Below, piece after piece: positions 30,520 to 41,892 of a DNA stretch of 64,000 bases. This DNA is from Dermanyssus gallinae. Its lineage: Eukaryota > Arthropoda > Arachnida > Mesostigmata > Dermanyssidae. Under the pieces are notes generated by a model. It was not told where the DNA came from. It ran no database searches and was given only the letters and a program-made list of their open reading frames with translations. Made by a program: the position numbers and the translations under genes. Each line of letters opens with the position of its first letter. Within the stretch, counting starts at the first letter, position 1. The stretch spans positions 559,501-623,500 of the forward strand of contig QVRM01006574.1 of NCBI GenBank assembly GCA_003439945.1. The letters run 5' to 3'.

Positions 30520-32823
30520 GTGATCGGCCGGAACGATGCCGCCACAACGCTCCCCAGTCCCCAAGTCGCTTCGGCAACAGGACCTTCTTGCCCCACTTCT
30601 AGCGCTACACGCGCCGACCCTTCTCTGACCACCAAAGAAACCTTACCCCGTCTCCCTGGCGAAACTCGCACTGTCCCTACTCAGCCCGCCCCCGACCCCA
30701 AGCCTGAAGAAATGGTTACCGACTTGGTGCTTGCCGAAACGAACCATGACCACGCCGGACCCATCAACACCCGCAAACGGCAAGCAGACACTCCACCCCC
30801 TCTCAGCCCCCGACTCAGGCACCGTGCTCCCGGAGTAGACGAGAAGGCCCGACAAGCCTTTGAAGACGCCTATGATGCTCTCGCTGTGGACTGCGCCAAG
30901 ATTGCGATCCACTGCGAGCCAAGGAACACCCTTAAGGAACTCAAATACCTATCGCAAAAGATACAACTCGACCTCCGCGAGGTGCAATCGGCGGCCGAGA
31001 CAATCCTGACGGCGTTACGGGAAGCCCGGCTTGGCGCGGACCAACACCAGTTCAAGATGCAACAGGAGCTAGCGTTGCTTGTAGCCCACCGTGACGAGGC
31101 TCTTGACCTCGTTAACGCCGCTAAGGAGGAAAGGGACGCGGCATTAAGCGCGAGGAACAAAAGTGCGGAGGCGGGGCTTCCTCCCCTAGAGTCGTCCGTG
31201 GGCGAATGCCCCAAATGCGCGGCAGAAACAAATGCGGCTCATCAGGCACATTTGAGAGCAGATACCAAACGCTCAAACAGCGGAAGACTAACTGCGAGTA
31301 GCAATGCTTCCATGGCCCGTCACAGCGACTTAGAGAGTTCCGCTATCACTGGAAGACTTCATGTCTCACAAAGGGATTCGAGGCCTTCTGGTCCGACAGG
31401 GAGAAATTTCGAACACAGGACTCTTCCAAAAGCTCCTAGCCGCTTATCCCTCGCTTTAATCCGTAACGTCTTCATCTCCCGGCACTGCCGTAGTCCTGGG
31501 CGAGGCTGTGGAGACTATTACCGGCTCCGCGCCTACCCCCCAGCAAGGACATCGATTAGTAGTAGGCATCCTGCCACCAAAATACGAGGATGCCATTACG
31601 GATGAAGCATCTTTGATTCTGATGCGAGCGGTTATACACCGAATCCTCCTAATGACAGACCAAACTCCAAATGACACCCTGCCCCTCCTCTACGTTCCCC
31701 CGGATATGCGCAGCATCACGTTCCACCAAATAATAGCAATGCTGGTGGCTCAGTCACCCACTCCTGGGAGACTGGCGCTACACAAAACCCGCACGGCTCA
31801 AGCAGGGCCCACCGGACCGCCACCAAGTAACCAGCGACGAACACCTCCACCCGCCCCTATAGACATACAACCTCAATACTAGTTAAAATCGGCAATGGCA
31901 AAACCTTCGCTGACACGCTGCGGACCGTCAGAGAAAACCTTAACGCAGACATTGCGGCGGACACTATAATTCGCAAAGTTAAGAAGACATCTAGCGGGGA
32001 CGTAGCAATCCGACTGGGTGAAATCACACCAGGAGCAGGAGAACGGCTGAGTACTAAAATCCGCGACGCGGGACTGGAGGCCTCTGCCAAGCTATTTGAC
32101 CCTACCCTAGAGGTGGCATTATGGGGTATCAACCCCCTGTCGAACGAGTCCCAGATAAAGGCCGACCTCACCGCGTGCCTAGGAGTGACGGATCACTCCT
32201 TGGTCGCAATTACCGAACCCCGTCAAGGTCGAAACGGGCGCTGGTACGCCCTGGCGCGATTACCCGCCCCATTGGCCCGACGTCTGTCAAAGCTCACGAC
32301 AGTCAGATTGGCAGGCCGCAACTGTCGTCCGGATCTATGGTACAGGCCTCCAATATGCCGCCGCTGCCAGCGCCCTGGTCATCGTGCGGAAGCTTGCGCA
32401 CTTGAGAAGCCCATCAAGGGATGCATCTGTCTGCGTTGTGGGACCATTGGGCACAAGACAAGAGACTGCACCTCGGCGAGCATGAAGTGCATTGCCTGCG
32501 ATACTGAGGGTCATCGCGCGGATGCGATGTCATGCCCGATGTACAGAGAGCTAGTACTCCGTGAGCGAAAATGCAGGACAGAGGCTGGGCAACAGCCCTA
32601 CATGCCAACAAAGCGCCCCGAGGCAGAGAGAGTGGAGCTTAGTGGCGGACCCTCCAGGTCAAGGGCCCCCTCTCAACCGGAGGTTGAGCTCGTCGAAAAG
32701 GAGGCCACCTCTAGCGACACTTCTCCGGTCGTACCTGCGTCAAGTGAGGCAGAAACAGGAGAGAACAACAGTTCAGACTGGACGACGGTCCAGAGACGAT
32801 CTAAAACTAAGCTATCAAAATAA
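30520..32823 (+). pseudogene. LINE C ORF1, gag-like with three zinc knuckles (frameshifted)
   Basis: The frame reads a P/S/T-rich start, then a charged helical region (EDAYDALAVDCAKIAIH, KELKYLSQKIQLDLREVQ) likely to be a coiled coil. It shifts frame around 31.5 kb, continues as PLLYVPPDMRSITFHQII, and after about 31.88 kb as LVKIGNGKTFADTLRTVRE. The C-terminal part has CRRCQRPGHRAEAC, CLRCGTIGHKTRDC and CIACDTEGHRADAMSC, CCHC-type knuckles that bind the element RNA. It ends SKTKLSK at TAA 32821. The N-terminal start is uncertain; an ATG at 30535 is in another frame. Two frameshifts at least. Confidence 0.8.
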
Positions 32824-35731
32824 AGATCCTACAAGTAAACTTAAACCGCTGCCGGGCCGCTCATGACGCTCTTAACGTGTACGTACAGGAGAACCAGATA
32901 TCCTTATGCCTCATGTCAGAGCCCAATGTTAATATTGCATCAACACGAGCAAACCATTATGCTGATTCCGCAGCAGACACAGCAATATGGTGGACGGGAC
33001 AGGACCCAAAGGTCTCCGTCTCGGGCAACGGGGCTTGCTCTGGGTGCACATGGATTCACCTAGGCAGCGGCTCATATGTTCTCTCCTGCTATTTCTCACC
33101 AAACCGCACACTAGAGGAATTTAACGACTACCTCGCATCACTCACTGATCTCCTTACATCTCTTAACCCCCACCAACTACTTCTGACAGCTGACTTCAAC
33201 GCGGCACATCCTCTATGGGGCTTCCGCGCTCCCACGTCCCGGGGCCTCCTACTACTGGACTGGCTGGCCAACTCGGATCTCTCAGTAAATAACGACGGGA
33301 ACATTCCGACATTCGTCCGAGATCGACAAGAGTCATTCATTGATCTCACACTTACCAACAATGCTTCCCTTTGTCTGATTAACAGATGGAGAGTCGTCAC
33401 AGACGCCGAAACGCTCAGTGACCACCAATACATAGTCTTCGATTACGACGGGGCACCTAGACAGCCACTCTCGAGCCGAAAAACCTGGCAGATGAGACAT
33501 CTAGACATCAACAAGCTAAAACTCTACATAGCTGCACAACTCAACATGTATCAAGACTCCCAACCCTCTCCGGAAGACCTAACGCAAATAGTAATAAAGG
33601 CGTGCAGGGCCGCAGGCGGCCCGCCGCGTCGCCGCACTGGCAGACGCTCCCCACAGCCATGGTGGACATCCGAGATAAAGGAGGCTCGCTTAGCATGCAT
33701 ACGTGCCAAGCGCACCCTGACGAGGGCTCGAACCTGGCTTGCGAGAAGACGCCGAAACGGTGAACACGAGCACATACTTCATATTGCCTTGGCCCGGGAG
33801 GATACACTACTAGACATATACCGAACAGCAAGAAACACTCTTCGTCAAAAGATCAGGACAGCGAAACGGGAATGTTGGAGGGCTCTAATCGATCTTGTAC
33901 AACATGATCCCTGGGGAATTCTTATCGGATAGTCCGGGAAAAACTCAAGACATCTCCACCCCCTCTAACACAAGAAGAAACTCTACGCCAAGTCGAGAAA
34001 CTCTTTCCGTCGCATTCTCCTCGCCCTTCAGTAACTTATACCAATATCGACCCAGCAGACATTCCGCCCGTCACAGAGAACGAGGTCCTTCAGGCAGCCG
34101 AGCCCCTCGCCCCTGGCAAAGCACCGGGTCCTGACGGTGTCCCTCCTGGGGTGATCCGGCTTATGGCAAGGTCGTCGCCGGTACCGCGACCCATCTCCTC
34201 CGGGAGGGGTTCTTCCCACCTGCCTGGAAGACCTCCTTTCTGGAAGACCCCCTGATTCCCAAGCACACCCCAGGAACCTACAGACCAATTTGCCTCCTAG
34301 ACACTATTGGCAAGCTTTTTGAAAACATCGTCCAAGAGCGTCTCACGAAGGCTATAGAAGACACAGGAGCTTTGGCACCTAACCAACATGGTTTCCGCAA
34401 GGGTCACTCGACACTCGACCCTATCGAGGAAATCCTGGCAAAAGCAAGACAAGAAACCAGGGCGTCGCGCAGCACCAGGAAGTTTGTTTTACTAATACTT
34501 CTTGACGTCAAAAACACCTTCAACAGCGCCAACGCGAGAATTCTTGAGGCCATAGAACGACGAAATATGCCTCCTTATATGGTTTGCATCATCTCCTCCT
34601 ATCTGAGTGACCGCCACCTGTTGACACATCACGGCACGTTTAATATTACCACCGGGGTCCCACAGGGGTCTATACTCGGCCCAACTCTGTGGAATTTGGC
34701 ATATGACGATGTTCTGCGTCTGCCAAACCTTCCGCCAGGGGCACAAACGCTGGCTTACGCAGACGACCTGGCACTTATTATAACAGCACGCCACGAGACC
34801 ATACTCGAGGCCACAGCAAACAACGCCATGCGCTGTGTCTCTCGGTGGATGGCACAAAACAACCTTCAGCTGGCCCCAGAAAAAACTGAGGCAATTTACC
34901 TGTCAGGTCGCAAACGCACCCGCGGCATTAACTTCACTTCTCGGGAGTCACTCTCGATTCCGGCCTCACGGGCCGCGCCCACATCTTGGCCATATCCAAA
35001 AAAGTGCATACAATCGCTAGGGCAATGGCTAAAATCCTGCCTCGGTCAGGAGGCGCGGATTTGGAGAAGAGAATATTGATAGCGTCGGCGGCGGAGTCCA
35101 CGGCACTATACGCAGCGTCAGTGTGGGCTGACACGGCCCTCCGCACGACCAGCAACAGGCAGCTCCTTAGGTCGGCTCAAAGATCAATCGCGATACGTGT
35201 CAGCAGAGTGTATAGAACCGTCAGCACGGAGGCTGCGCTAGTACTAGCTAGAATGCTCCCATGGCAGGACAGAGGAGCACCAAGCGAGTGGACGGATATA
35301 CTGACTACAACGAGGCAAGGGAGGCGACGATGCAGACTTGGGCGGAGGAATGGCGTGCCCTATCCTCACGCGCGGGCTGGACCCGCCACCTCGTCAGTGA
35401 TTTACATGAATGGTACAACGGCCCAGGCCAAGGCTCGTTATCATTCTACGTCACACAGGCTGTAACGGGACACGGCCAATTTCAAACGTACATGATGAGA
35501 ATAGGCAAGTCTCACTCAGACATCTGTGTTTTGTGCACAACTGGGGAACCTGACGACGTGGACCACACGGTCGCAGGATGCCCAAGGCTCTCCAACCTCA
35601 GGCAGACCTCCAAATATGTACTAGCTGGAGCTGACACTAAAACGATCATAACATCGATGTTGACGTCAGGCCAACCATGGAGAGAAGGAGCGTCATATCT
35701 CGACCGGATCATCAGAAAAAAACCTGCCTAG
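32824..35731 (+). pseudogene. LINE C ORF2: APE endonuclease, RT, C-terminal zinc cluster (frameshifted)
   Basis: Reading from AAATAAAG at the ORF1 stop gives IKILQVNLNRCRAAHDAL, the usual R1-clade start. Endonuclease: CLMSEPN, LLLTADFNAAHPLWG, TLSDHQY. The RT follows a frame change near 33.9 kb: APNQHGFRKGHSTLDPIE, LLDVKNTFNSA, TTGVPQGSILGPTLWNL and QTLAYADDLALI. After a second change near 35.0 kb it reads AQRSIAIRVSRVYRTVSTEA, then CVLCTTGEPDDVDHTVAGC, the C-terminal CCHC-like cluster. The spacing of GVPQGSILGP and LAYADDLA is typical of the R1 group. At least two frameshifts, so it is dead. Confidence 0.85.
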
Positions 35732-36019
35732 AGAAGGAAAGACGCGCTTCACTCGCTAGAAGAGATTGCGAGACGTCCTTACAGGCCTCGGAGGCCATGC
35801 CGTAGATGTAGAGCGGACGACTCCCCCCCCAGGGCCTTGAAGAACTGGCAAACAGTACCGAACCCTGGGGGGGGGGTAAATGTGAGGACTAGGGTTTTTT
35901 AGTGGGTAACCCCATGCCATCGGGGAGTCCCACACTACCTACGCGCTTCTACACGCCCGTACAGTGATAACTGCGCTGGGTGTGCATAAAGCATTTTTCC
36001 CCAACCTCACAAAAAAAAA

Positions 36020-37257
36020 GTCCCTCTCGGCTTTTGTGCCAGATGGCTCATAAAGTTTAAGATCATCTGCGTAGAGTTTGTGCTTAAGTGTTTCGGGTAT
36101 AACATTTTTAAGATCTAAGATGAATATACAGAATAAAAGTGGGCCTAGACATGATCCCTGAGGCACGCCCGAAGAACACACCCCATACTGACTAAAACTC
36201 TTGTTGACCCGCACACAAAACCTTCGATTTGTTAGATAACTTGATATACATAAAACAGTGTGCTTGTCTATATTTAAGCCAATTAGTTTCTGTAAAAGTT
36301 TTAAATTGTTTACTCTGTCAAATGCTTTAAAAAAATCAAAATAAACACAATCAAATGCTTTATTTTTGTTAATATAAATGGCCCAATCTTGGACCATTTC
36401 AACTAGTTGTGTTGCTGTGGATTTGCCCTTAGTAAAGCCATGTTGCTGCTCGTCAAGCACTCCCTCAAACTGCATGAAGTGAAATATATGATCCACAAGT
36501 AAATTTTCAAATAATATACACGCTATTGATGATTGTGCCACATGTCTATAGTTATCAACATTCGACTTGGATCCCTTTTTATGTACAAGCGTAGTTCCGG
36601 ATTGTCGGAAAAAATCAGGCACAACACCATCTTCATAGGACCTAGCATAAATTAATGAGAGTGGCTCAGTTATAACATGTGCCACTTTTTTTATAAAAAA
36701 ATGGAGGGATGGAGTCTGGGGTGAGGCTACATTTAGATGAAAGTTGATTAATTTTCTTTAAAATATTATGTTCCGACACAAATAAATACGGACACCTTGA
36801 TGACGTTAGCGGGGGGAAGTAAGTGCTTTCGTTGAATCTGCTTGGGCCACGTAAACAGAAGAAAAGAAAGTTTTAAAAACATCCGCTTTGGAAATATCAT
36901 CAGTGATAACCGCATTACCTGTTTTAAGTGCCGTTATATCCTCTTTCCCTTTAAGCGCTTATTGGCATACCTAAAAAACGACTTAAAATCTTTAAAATCG
37001 AGACTGGATTATTCCAATTCCCGAAGTCTTCTGCTTGCCTTACGCAGTTTGGTGGCACACCGCGGACTCGGGTCTTTGTCAAGAAGTGATTCAAGACTAG
37101 ATATATACTCACGAAGCCTAGTGTTATTTTTAGACTTGCCGGTGCGTTTATCTGGATCGGTAGTAAGAACTAAATCAATCAATGTCCCCCTAAGGTCTTC
37201 GCTTGGTGTAAAAGTTGTGCTGGTTTCATCCGACAGAAGACTGTTTGTATGACTAGA
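36020..37257 (-). mobile_element. CR1-like LINE X, RT part
   Basis: A 248-codon frame (36685-35939) has LIYARSYEDGVVPDFF, GVLDEQQHGFTKGKSTAT, FDFFKAFDRV, SGVPQGSCLGPLLFCIF and KLYADDLKLYE. Broken upstream pieces (36.7-37.25 kb) read EDLRGTLIDLVLTTDP and DFKDFKSFFRYANKRLKGKE, the end of the endonuclease and the linker. The tail after the YADD motif is the inserted LINE C, and the rest of the RT continues at 29735. Upstream it stops at the 3' end of the RLE element. Confidence 0.8.
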
Positions 37258-37326
37258 TGAATCACTTGAACTTTATTAATCAATTTATATTACAATCCTG
37301 TGTAAGTGAACGTGTTAACTTTCATC

Positions 37327-40236
37327 CTATAACAGCCCTGGTGTGCACCATTCGGCAAGCGACCCCAAAACTGAGATCGCGTTGCCCCGCTGGACGTCAA
37401 TGGAAAGTCTTTGGCGCAAAAATTGTGCGGCTCTCTTGTCCCCAGTAGTTATCTTTAATCGTTCGCCCAATTTAGTAAGTATTCTTTCAGTCAAGGGGCC
37501 CGGTGGTCCCAAGGTTTCGAAGGCCACTGGGCTGAAGTTATGGGCTCTTGCCAGTTCGGCATATTTGTTCATCTTGTTCGTTTCTGCTTGGGTCGCGGCA
37601 TGACCAGCTCTAAGTGAACCGAAACCGACCATTGAGGGTGAAAGTGAGTCGGTTACGGTGGCATCCCATATGAGGGTACGGCCTCGTTCAAAGGGGATGA
37701 GAGTCATCCCGTCGGGACGCCTGCCGTCGTTTCTGGTTAGTCCAGTTGGTTCCAGCGTACTTGGGTAGCCTGCCGTCCTCAAGGCCCTTGCTATTGTGTC
37801 GTTGATAGCCGCGTGACGTGGTCGACGACCTTCACTGAGGGCGCAGGATAGAGCGTGGTGAGCTCTAATGCCCACTGGGTCCCCGCATCGGCATATGTGA
37901 GGGTGAACGAGCGGCGTACCAAGTCGGAGGCCAACGCATATTCTTGTAGTGGCATCATCCAGTAAGGTTCCTAACGATGCACTGGGTAGGGCGTGTAGCC
38001 AATCGCTTGCATGTTTTGCGGAGGTTGCCCTAAGCCGAGCCCTAGTAGAGTCACTGTCAGCTTGATCAATAAGTAAACAAGCATGTTGATCGGCTAGCAT
38101 GGCCGACCACTCACTCTGAGATGCGACGTTATTTGGTGAAGTTCCAAAAACCTCAACCAAATTACTCGTGACTCGATCTCGCATGGAGGTAAATTCGAGC
38201 TGGCCGGCTTCGTCAAGAAGTTCGCAGACCTTGCCGGAAACCTGGTGGGTGGCAGCAACTATCGCAGGGAGTGCTAACATTGTCGGGTCTGGTAAGCCAA
38301 GCCCCCCCTTGGCTATTGGCAAGAACATCTGTCGTTTGGCTGTATCGTCCAGTTTGATGTTAAGCAGATTGGTTATTGTATTGGCTGTAAGATCATTGAA
38401 GCGTCGTAGCTCGTTTGTTTCACCGGTAAGTTCGATACCCCTCAGAATATGAGTTAGGCGTGTGGCTGAGTAAGAGCACCTTAGCAGGTAAAGACCGCTA
38501 TGGTAACCTATCAAAGGAAGGCGCTCCGAAGCGGTATTCAGTTTATCCAACCACTTCTGCAACACGGGGGCGACACCTTCCTGAAGTAGGGGTACCCCTA
38601 GGAGCTCTACTTCGTTTGCGCTGAGTATCTTGCAGCCCGGTAACAAGTGCGTGATCTCAGAGGTTGTTGAATCTGCATCAGGATTCCATACGAACAGTTC
38701 GCATTTCGAGGGATTCAGGGCTAAGCCGCTTACGTTCTCGAAATCGATAATCTTCTGTATGTCACTAGCGATTGTAGAGGCGTTGCCTGCCAGTACGCCA
38801 TCGTCCAAGTACCACATGTTAAGCGGGCTTTCGAGCGATTTGATCAGGTCGTTAACTGCCAGGCAAAATAAAGGTGGACCCAGAGGGTCTCCTTGTTGTA
38901 TACCTGTCTCGGACGATAGTATTAGGTCAGACGTTACAAGGCAAGTTGGACGTCTATATGAGGACTCGACATAATGGTACATGTCTGGGGTTGAGTCCTT
39001 CACTGTCCTTAGCAAATGGTCTCTTCTTATCGTATTAAAAGCATTTGAAAAATCCAACTTGAGCAAGTACGTAGGGCAAGTCCTGGAGGCCAGGAAAGAG
39101 CGAGTTGTATGAACCGCTGTTTCTACTCCGGCTTTGACCGAGAACCCCAGTTGTCGGTCGTCTATTAGGTGTGCGAGCTGTCCTGTGTTATCTCTTATGC
39201 TGACCTTCGAAGCAATCCTGCGTAGGCATGATGAGCATGCTATCGGTCGTATAGAGCCGCACTTCTTTTTCAATGCAAATAATTTAGCGCCGAAAATGAT
39301 TGGTAAAAGTTCCGCTGGTGGTTGCCCGAAGCGCAATATGTCAATAACTTTGGCGATAGATATTGCCAATTTATTGGCTGTTTCTCCGAGGTTTGGGGAC
39401 AGCAAGTCGGCTAGTAGTCTTGGACGGATAAAGTCTAATCCTGCTGAGGAACTTCTGGGAAAAGATTGAACAGCAGCAAAAATGTCTTCCTTGCTTGTGG
39501 ATCTAGAATCTGTTGATGGTGGCTCAGGCCATATAGGCTCTGCTGGTGCAGGCGGGTGTTTCGCTCTTAGTGCGTTGGCGGTATCTTCGCCAGATGAAAA
39601 CGTGTCTGTAGAGATTAGGATTCTAGCAGCATTGGTGCCGTCTCCTTCAGATAACTTGGTTAAGACTCTTCTAGCAACATCGGAGTCAGCGTGGGTTCGC
39701 GCGTTTCTTTGAGCGGTTCTGTGGGCCGTCAGGTTATGCAACCTGGTGCCGCACTCGTAATCCCGGAGATTCTTCCTTATGATTTGCGCTAATGATTGGT
39801 TGATATTTCTATTGGCTGGGAGGCGGAGTATGACCGGTACGAAGGAAAATAAGGCCAACCAAGCGTGGAAACTGTTCTGAGTGTGCACATCATCGAGCAC
39901 CTTAGTGAGGGTCAAGGCTAAGATATGCCTAATGGATTTTGGTGTGATACGTACTAACTTAAAAGTTTTACTAATGTCTTGAAGCTTGACTAGGATGTCT
40001 TTAACTGAAGGATCGGCGGGGTGACTCGTGTCAATATCGGGAGACGGTGCTATATCTGTCGGGTGTTTTGCTCTAGTGTGTTGTAGTAAGCCACGCCTGG
40101 TGTATAGTAGGCCACACACCGGGCAGGGAACTTTCATGCTAGGTTCGGCGTCTACGATGTTAGGTTGTACCAGCAGTCTCGTCGTTGTTGTTGGGGTTGA
40201 AGAGCTCCCGGATGGCAGGTAGGCGTGGTCTTCCAT
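37327..40236 (-). CDS. LINE F ORF2: C2H2 finger, reverse transcriptase, restriction-like endonuclease
   Basis: An open frame of 969 codons. Near the N-terminus a C2H2 finger (C38, C41, H53, H58; CPVCGLLYTRRG...H..AKH) resembles the DNA-binding finger of R2-type LINEs. The RT has ELLPIIFGAKLFALKKKCG, YLLKLDFSNAFNTIRRDHL, SETGIQQGDPLGPPLFCL and NMWYLDDGVLAG (about residue 474). A zinc cluster follows (CRCGDPVGIRAHHALSC, about 782), then RPDGMTLIPFERG and LIWDATVTDSL (about 840-860), where PD and a later D are spaced as in PD-(D/E)xK nucleases. No APE domain is present. The start ATG overlaps the ORF1 stop as TAATG. The enzyme would nick a DNA target and prime cDNA there. Confidence 0.88.
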   Translation of the reverse strand: MEDHAYLPSGSSSTPTTTTRLLVQPNIVDAEPSMKVPCPVCGLLYTRRGLLQHTRAKHPTDIAPSPDIDTSHPADPSVKDILVKLQDISKTFKLVRITPKSIRHILALTLTKVLDDVHTQNSFHAWLALFSFVPVILRLPANRNINQSLAQIIRKNLRDYECGTRLHNLTAHRTAQRNARTHADSDVARRVLTKLSEGDGTNAARILISTDTFSSGEDTANALRAKHPPAPAEPIWPEPPSTDSRSTSKEDIFAAVQSFPRSSSAGLDFIRPRLLADLLSPNLGETANKLAISIAKVIDILRFGQPPAELLPIIFGAKLFALKKKCGSIRPIACSSCLRRIASKVSIRDNTGQLAHLIDDRQLGFSVKAGVETAVHTTRSFLASRTCPTYLLKLDFSNAFNTIRRDHLLRTVKDSTPDMYHYVESSYRRPTCLVTSDLILSSETGIQQGDPLGPPLFCLAVNDLIKSLESPLNMWYLDDGVLAGNASTIASDIQKIIDFENVSGLALNPSKCELFVWNPDADSTTSEITHLLPGCKILSANEVELLGVPLLQEGVAPVLQKWLDKLNTASERLPLIGYHSGLYLLRCSYSATRLTHILRGIELTGETNELRRFNDLTANTITNLLNIKLDDTAKRQMFLPIAKGGLGLPDPTMLALPAIVAATHQVSGKVCELLDEAGQLEFTSMRDRVTSNLVEVFGTSPNNVASQSEWSAMLADQHACLLIDQADSDSTRARLRATSAKHASDWLHALPSASLGTLLDDATTRICVGLRLGTPLVHPHICRCGDPVGIRAHHALSCALSEGRRPRHAAINDTIARALRTAGYPSTLEPTGLTRNDGRRPDGMTLIPFERGRTLIWDATVTDSLSPSMVGFGSLRAGHAATQAETNKMNKYAELARAHNFSPVAFETLGPPGPLTERILTKLGERLKITTGDKRAAQFLRQRLSIDVQRGNAISVLGSLAEWCTPGLL

Positions 40237-41744
40237 TATGACAAGGTGTGTTTAAGCTTCTCAACAAGTGGAAGTAACGCAAGTAGGGGCTGAAGAACTT
40301 CAGTAATAGTTTCGATCGCCTTAGCTAGCTCTGGGCTGACTACTGAAAGAAGGCCAGACAGTGACGACAGGTTGGTGAGCGTCTTGTGGGCCTTGGCATT
40401 GACCCGGCGCCGTGGTAAAACAACACGAGACCTTCTAAACGATCCAGCTCGTTGTTGCCGCGGCATTCGTTTCTTTTTCGGCGGGTTCCTGGGCCTAGGC
40501 AAAATTATTGATGGGTTTCCATCTTCAGAGGTAGTTATACCTCTAACCGCAGCGGCATATGTTTTTTGGCCAATAGCGATATCGGCCGGTATAGGCGCTT
40601 GTTTGCAAGCTTCTTCTATAGTTATTGCGGGGTGATTTACTTTCACCTGCTGGAGTGTACGAGCCTCACTGATGAGTCTACTCTTCTCCCTAAGGAAGAA
40701 AAGTCTCGAGCATGAAGACGCTCCAGCAGGATGTGGTCCACGGCAATTAACACACCGAGGTGTGTTTTGACATGAAGCGGCTATATGCCCCTCGGTTCCA
40801 CATCTACGACAGATTTTTTGTAGGCTACACTGACTTGCTATATGACCGGGTCGGAGGCATTTAAAGCAGACCATCGGTTGATCCGGTTCGAGCACTACGG
40901 CGTGCGACTTATAACCCAGAAATATAGAGATCGGTGGTTGCCGGTCAAATGTAAGTATCACCCGGTCTAAGGGCTTCCGTACATCGCCCCGAGTGGCGTG
41001 CAGGCGACGAACTTGAGTCACTCCTAAGTCTTTTAATTCCTCAAGGATTTCTGCCTCTGTAAAGGCGATGCTAACACCTTGAATTCTTGCCTTGAATGAA
41101 GCTATAGCTGGGCATGAGGCCTTTACTTGCATCCCGTTTAGTTGCTTGATGTTCAACAGAGAAGTTGCTGACTCCATGTTAGAAGTCCAAACGGCGATGC
41201 TTGACCTGTCACCAGAAATTCTACTTCCTGGGGACAATGTGTGAATTGTCTTAAATAAAGTTAGCAGTGACCCTTCTTTAAAGTTAACGGGCGTATTATC
41301 TTCGGTAGGTTGTCTGCGAAAGACGACTTTGAGGGTGCCTATGGTACCTGCCTTAAGATCATCTCTAAGCTTGTCCAACTGCTTCAGTTCTCGCGCCGCC
41401 AAGCGCTTCTCTTTACGGGACGTGTGAACTGTGAATCCACCATTATCATCGTCCCTGTTAACCGCTTCGTCTTGAACAACTTGTTCTATAGTCTCAGGTA
41501 ACGTCTTCCTCCTCTTTACGCCTAAAGGCGTGTTATTTTCCATCGTCGGGGTGGCGTTTTCACAAACGGGGTTTTCATGGGCGGCCTTCAGGTTATCTGA
41601 TGGTAACACTACAGCGTTGGGCGCTGTTCCACTGAGCACTGTACTGCTCGTTGATTCATTTCCAGGTGTTGCATCTTTGCGCAGTCTAGTGATGTCCAGA
41701 GAGCGCGGAGCAACAATTGGAGGTGGTTGTGGCCCGGGGGCCAT
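40236..41744 (-). CDS. LINE F ORF1: gag-like protein with CCHC zinc knuckles
   Basis: About 502 codons from ATG at 41744 (MAPGPQPPPIVAPRS), chosen because the upstream codon at 41783 is GTG and the ATG has a good context (GTCATGGCC). Middle: a basic stretch GVKRRKTLPET, a lysine-rich helix ARELKQLDKLRDDLKAG, then a fold region (TLKVVFRRQP ... FTEAEILEELKDLGVTQVRR). Knuckles lie near residues 290-350: CFKCLRPGHIASQC, CRRCGTEGHIAASC and a variant CVNCRGPHPAGASSC. The C-terminus is basic, then hydrophobic. It resembles gag proteins of jockey/CR1/R1-type LINEs, notably the one at 47.3-48.5 kb (CYKCLKLGHIAANC). It would package the element RNA. Confidence 0.88.
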   Translation of the reverse strand: MAPGPQPPPIVAPRSLDITRLRKDATPGNESTSSTVLSGTAPNAVVLPSDNLKAAHENPVCENATPTMENNTPLGVKRRKTLPETIEQVVQDEAVNRDDDNGGFTVHTSRKEKRLAARELKQLDKLRDDLKAGTIGTLKVVFRRQPTEDNTPVNFKEGSLLTLFKTIHTLSPGSRISGDRSSIAVWTSNMESATSLLNIKQLNGMQVKASCPAIASFKARIQGVSIAFTEAEILEELKDLGVTQVRRLHATRGDVRKPLDRVILTFDRQPPISIFLGYKSHAVVLEPDQPMVCFKCLRPGHIASQCSLQKICRRCGTEGHIAASCQNTPRCVNCRGPHPAGASSCSRLFFLREKSRLISEARTLQQVKVNHPAITIEEACKQAPIPADIAIGQKTYAAAVRGITTSEDGNPSIILPRPRNPPKKKRMPRQQRAGSFRRSRVVLPRRRVNAKAHKTLTNLSSLSGLLSVVSPELAKAIETITEVLQPLLALLPLVEKLKHTLS

Positions 41745-41800
41745 GACGTTCTTCGGTATCGACTGTATAAAGAACTGTCGCACTCAGAAGAAAAAACGGG

Positions 41801-41892
41801 AAAAAAAAAATTCTTCACACGACCGGGTTTCGAACTCGGTCCCCCCACTCCGTAGTCAGCGCCCTGTTGCATACGCCACGCACTGCGCTTGA
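41801..41892 (-). promoter_or_regulatory. tRNA-like sequence with B box and T10 just upstream of LINE F ORF1
   Basis: The minus strand reads GTGGCGTATGCAACAGGGCG (A-box-like, loose), GCGCTGACTACGGAGTGGGG, then GAGTTCGAAACC (B box) inside a GACCG/CGGTC-type T arm, followed 18 bases later by a run of 10 T, a standard Pol III terminator. It lies about 60 bases before the ORF1 ATG. It may be an inserted SINE head or part of the leader. A functional tRNA is unlikely because the A box and acceptor stem are poor. Confidence 0.5.

Larger units (their letters stand above)
29727..36019 (+). mobile_element. R1-like LINE C, near full length (6.3 kb), inserted into LINE X
   Basis: The body runs from a GC-rich 5' UTR (29.73-30.52 kb) through ORF1 and ORF2 to a 3' UTR with a run of 9 A at 36011-36019. 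TCCCTCCTCG (29717-29726) and TCCCTCTCG (36021-36029) look like a target duplication with one base lost. The flanks are two consecutive parts of the same minus-strand CR1-like RT (YADDLKLYEPSGTKAE just after 36020, LQRTIDSISDWC just before 29727), which proves the nesting. Frameshifts in both ORFs show it is inactive. Confidence 0.85.

Noticed and set aside
36842..37252. 136-codon plus-strand frame
   Set aside because: Antisense of the CR1-like LINE X linker region; the minus strand carries the recognisable protein.
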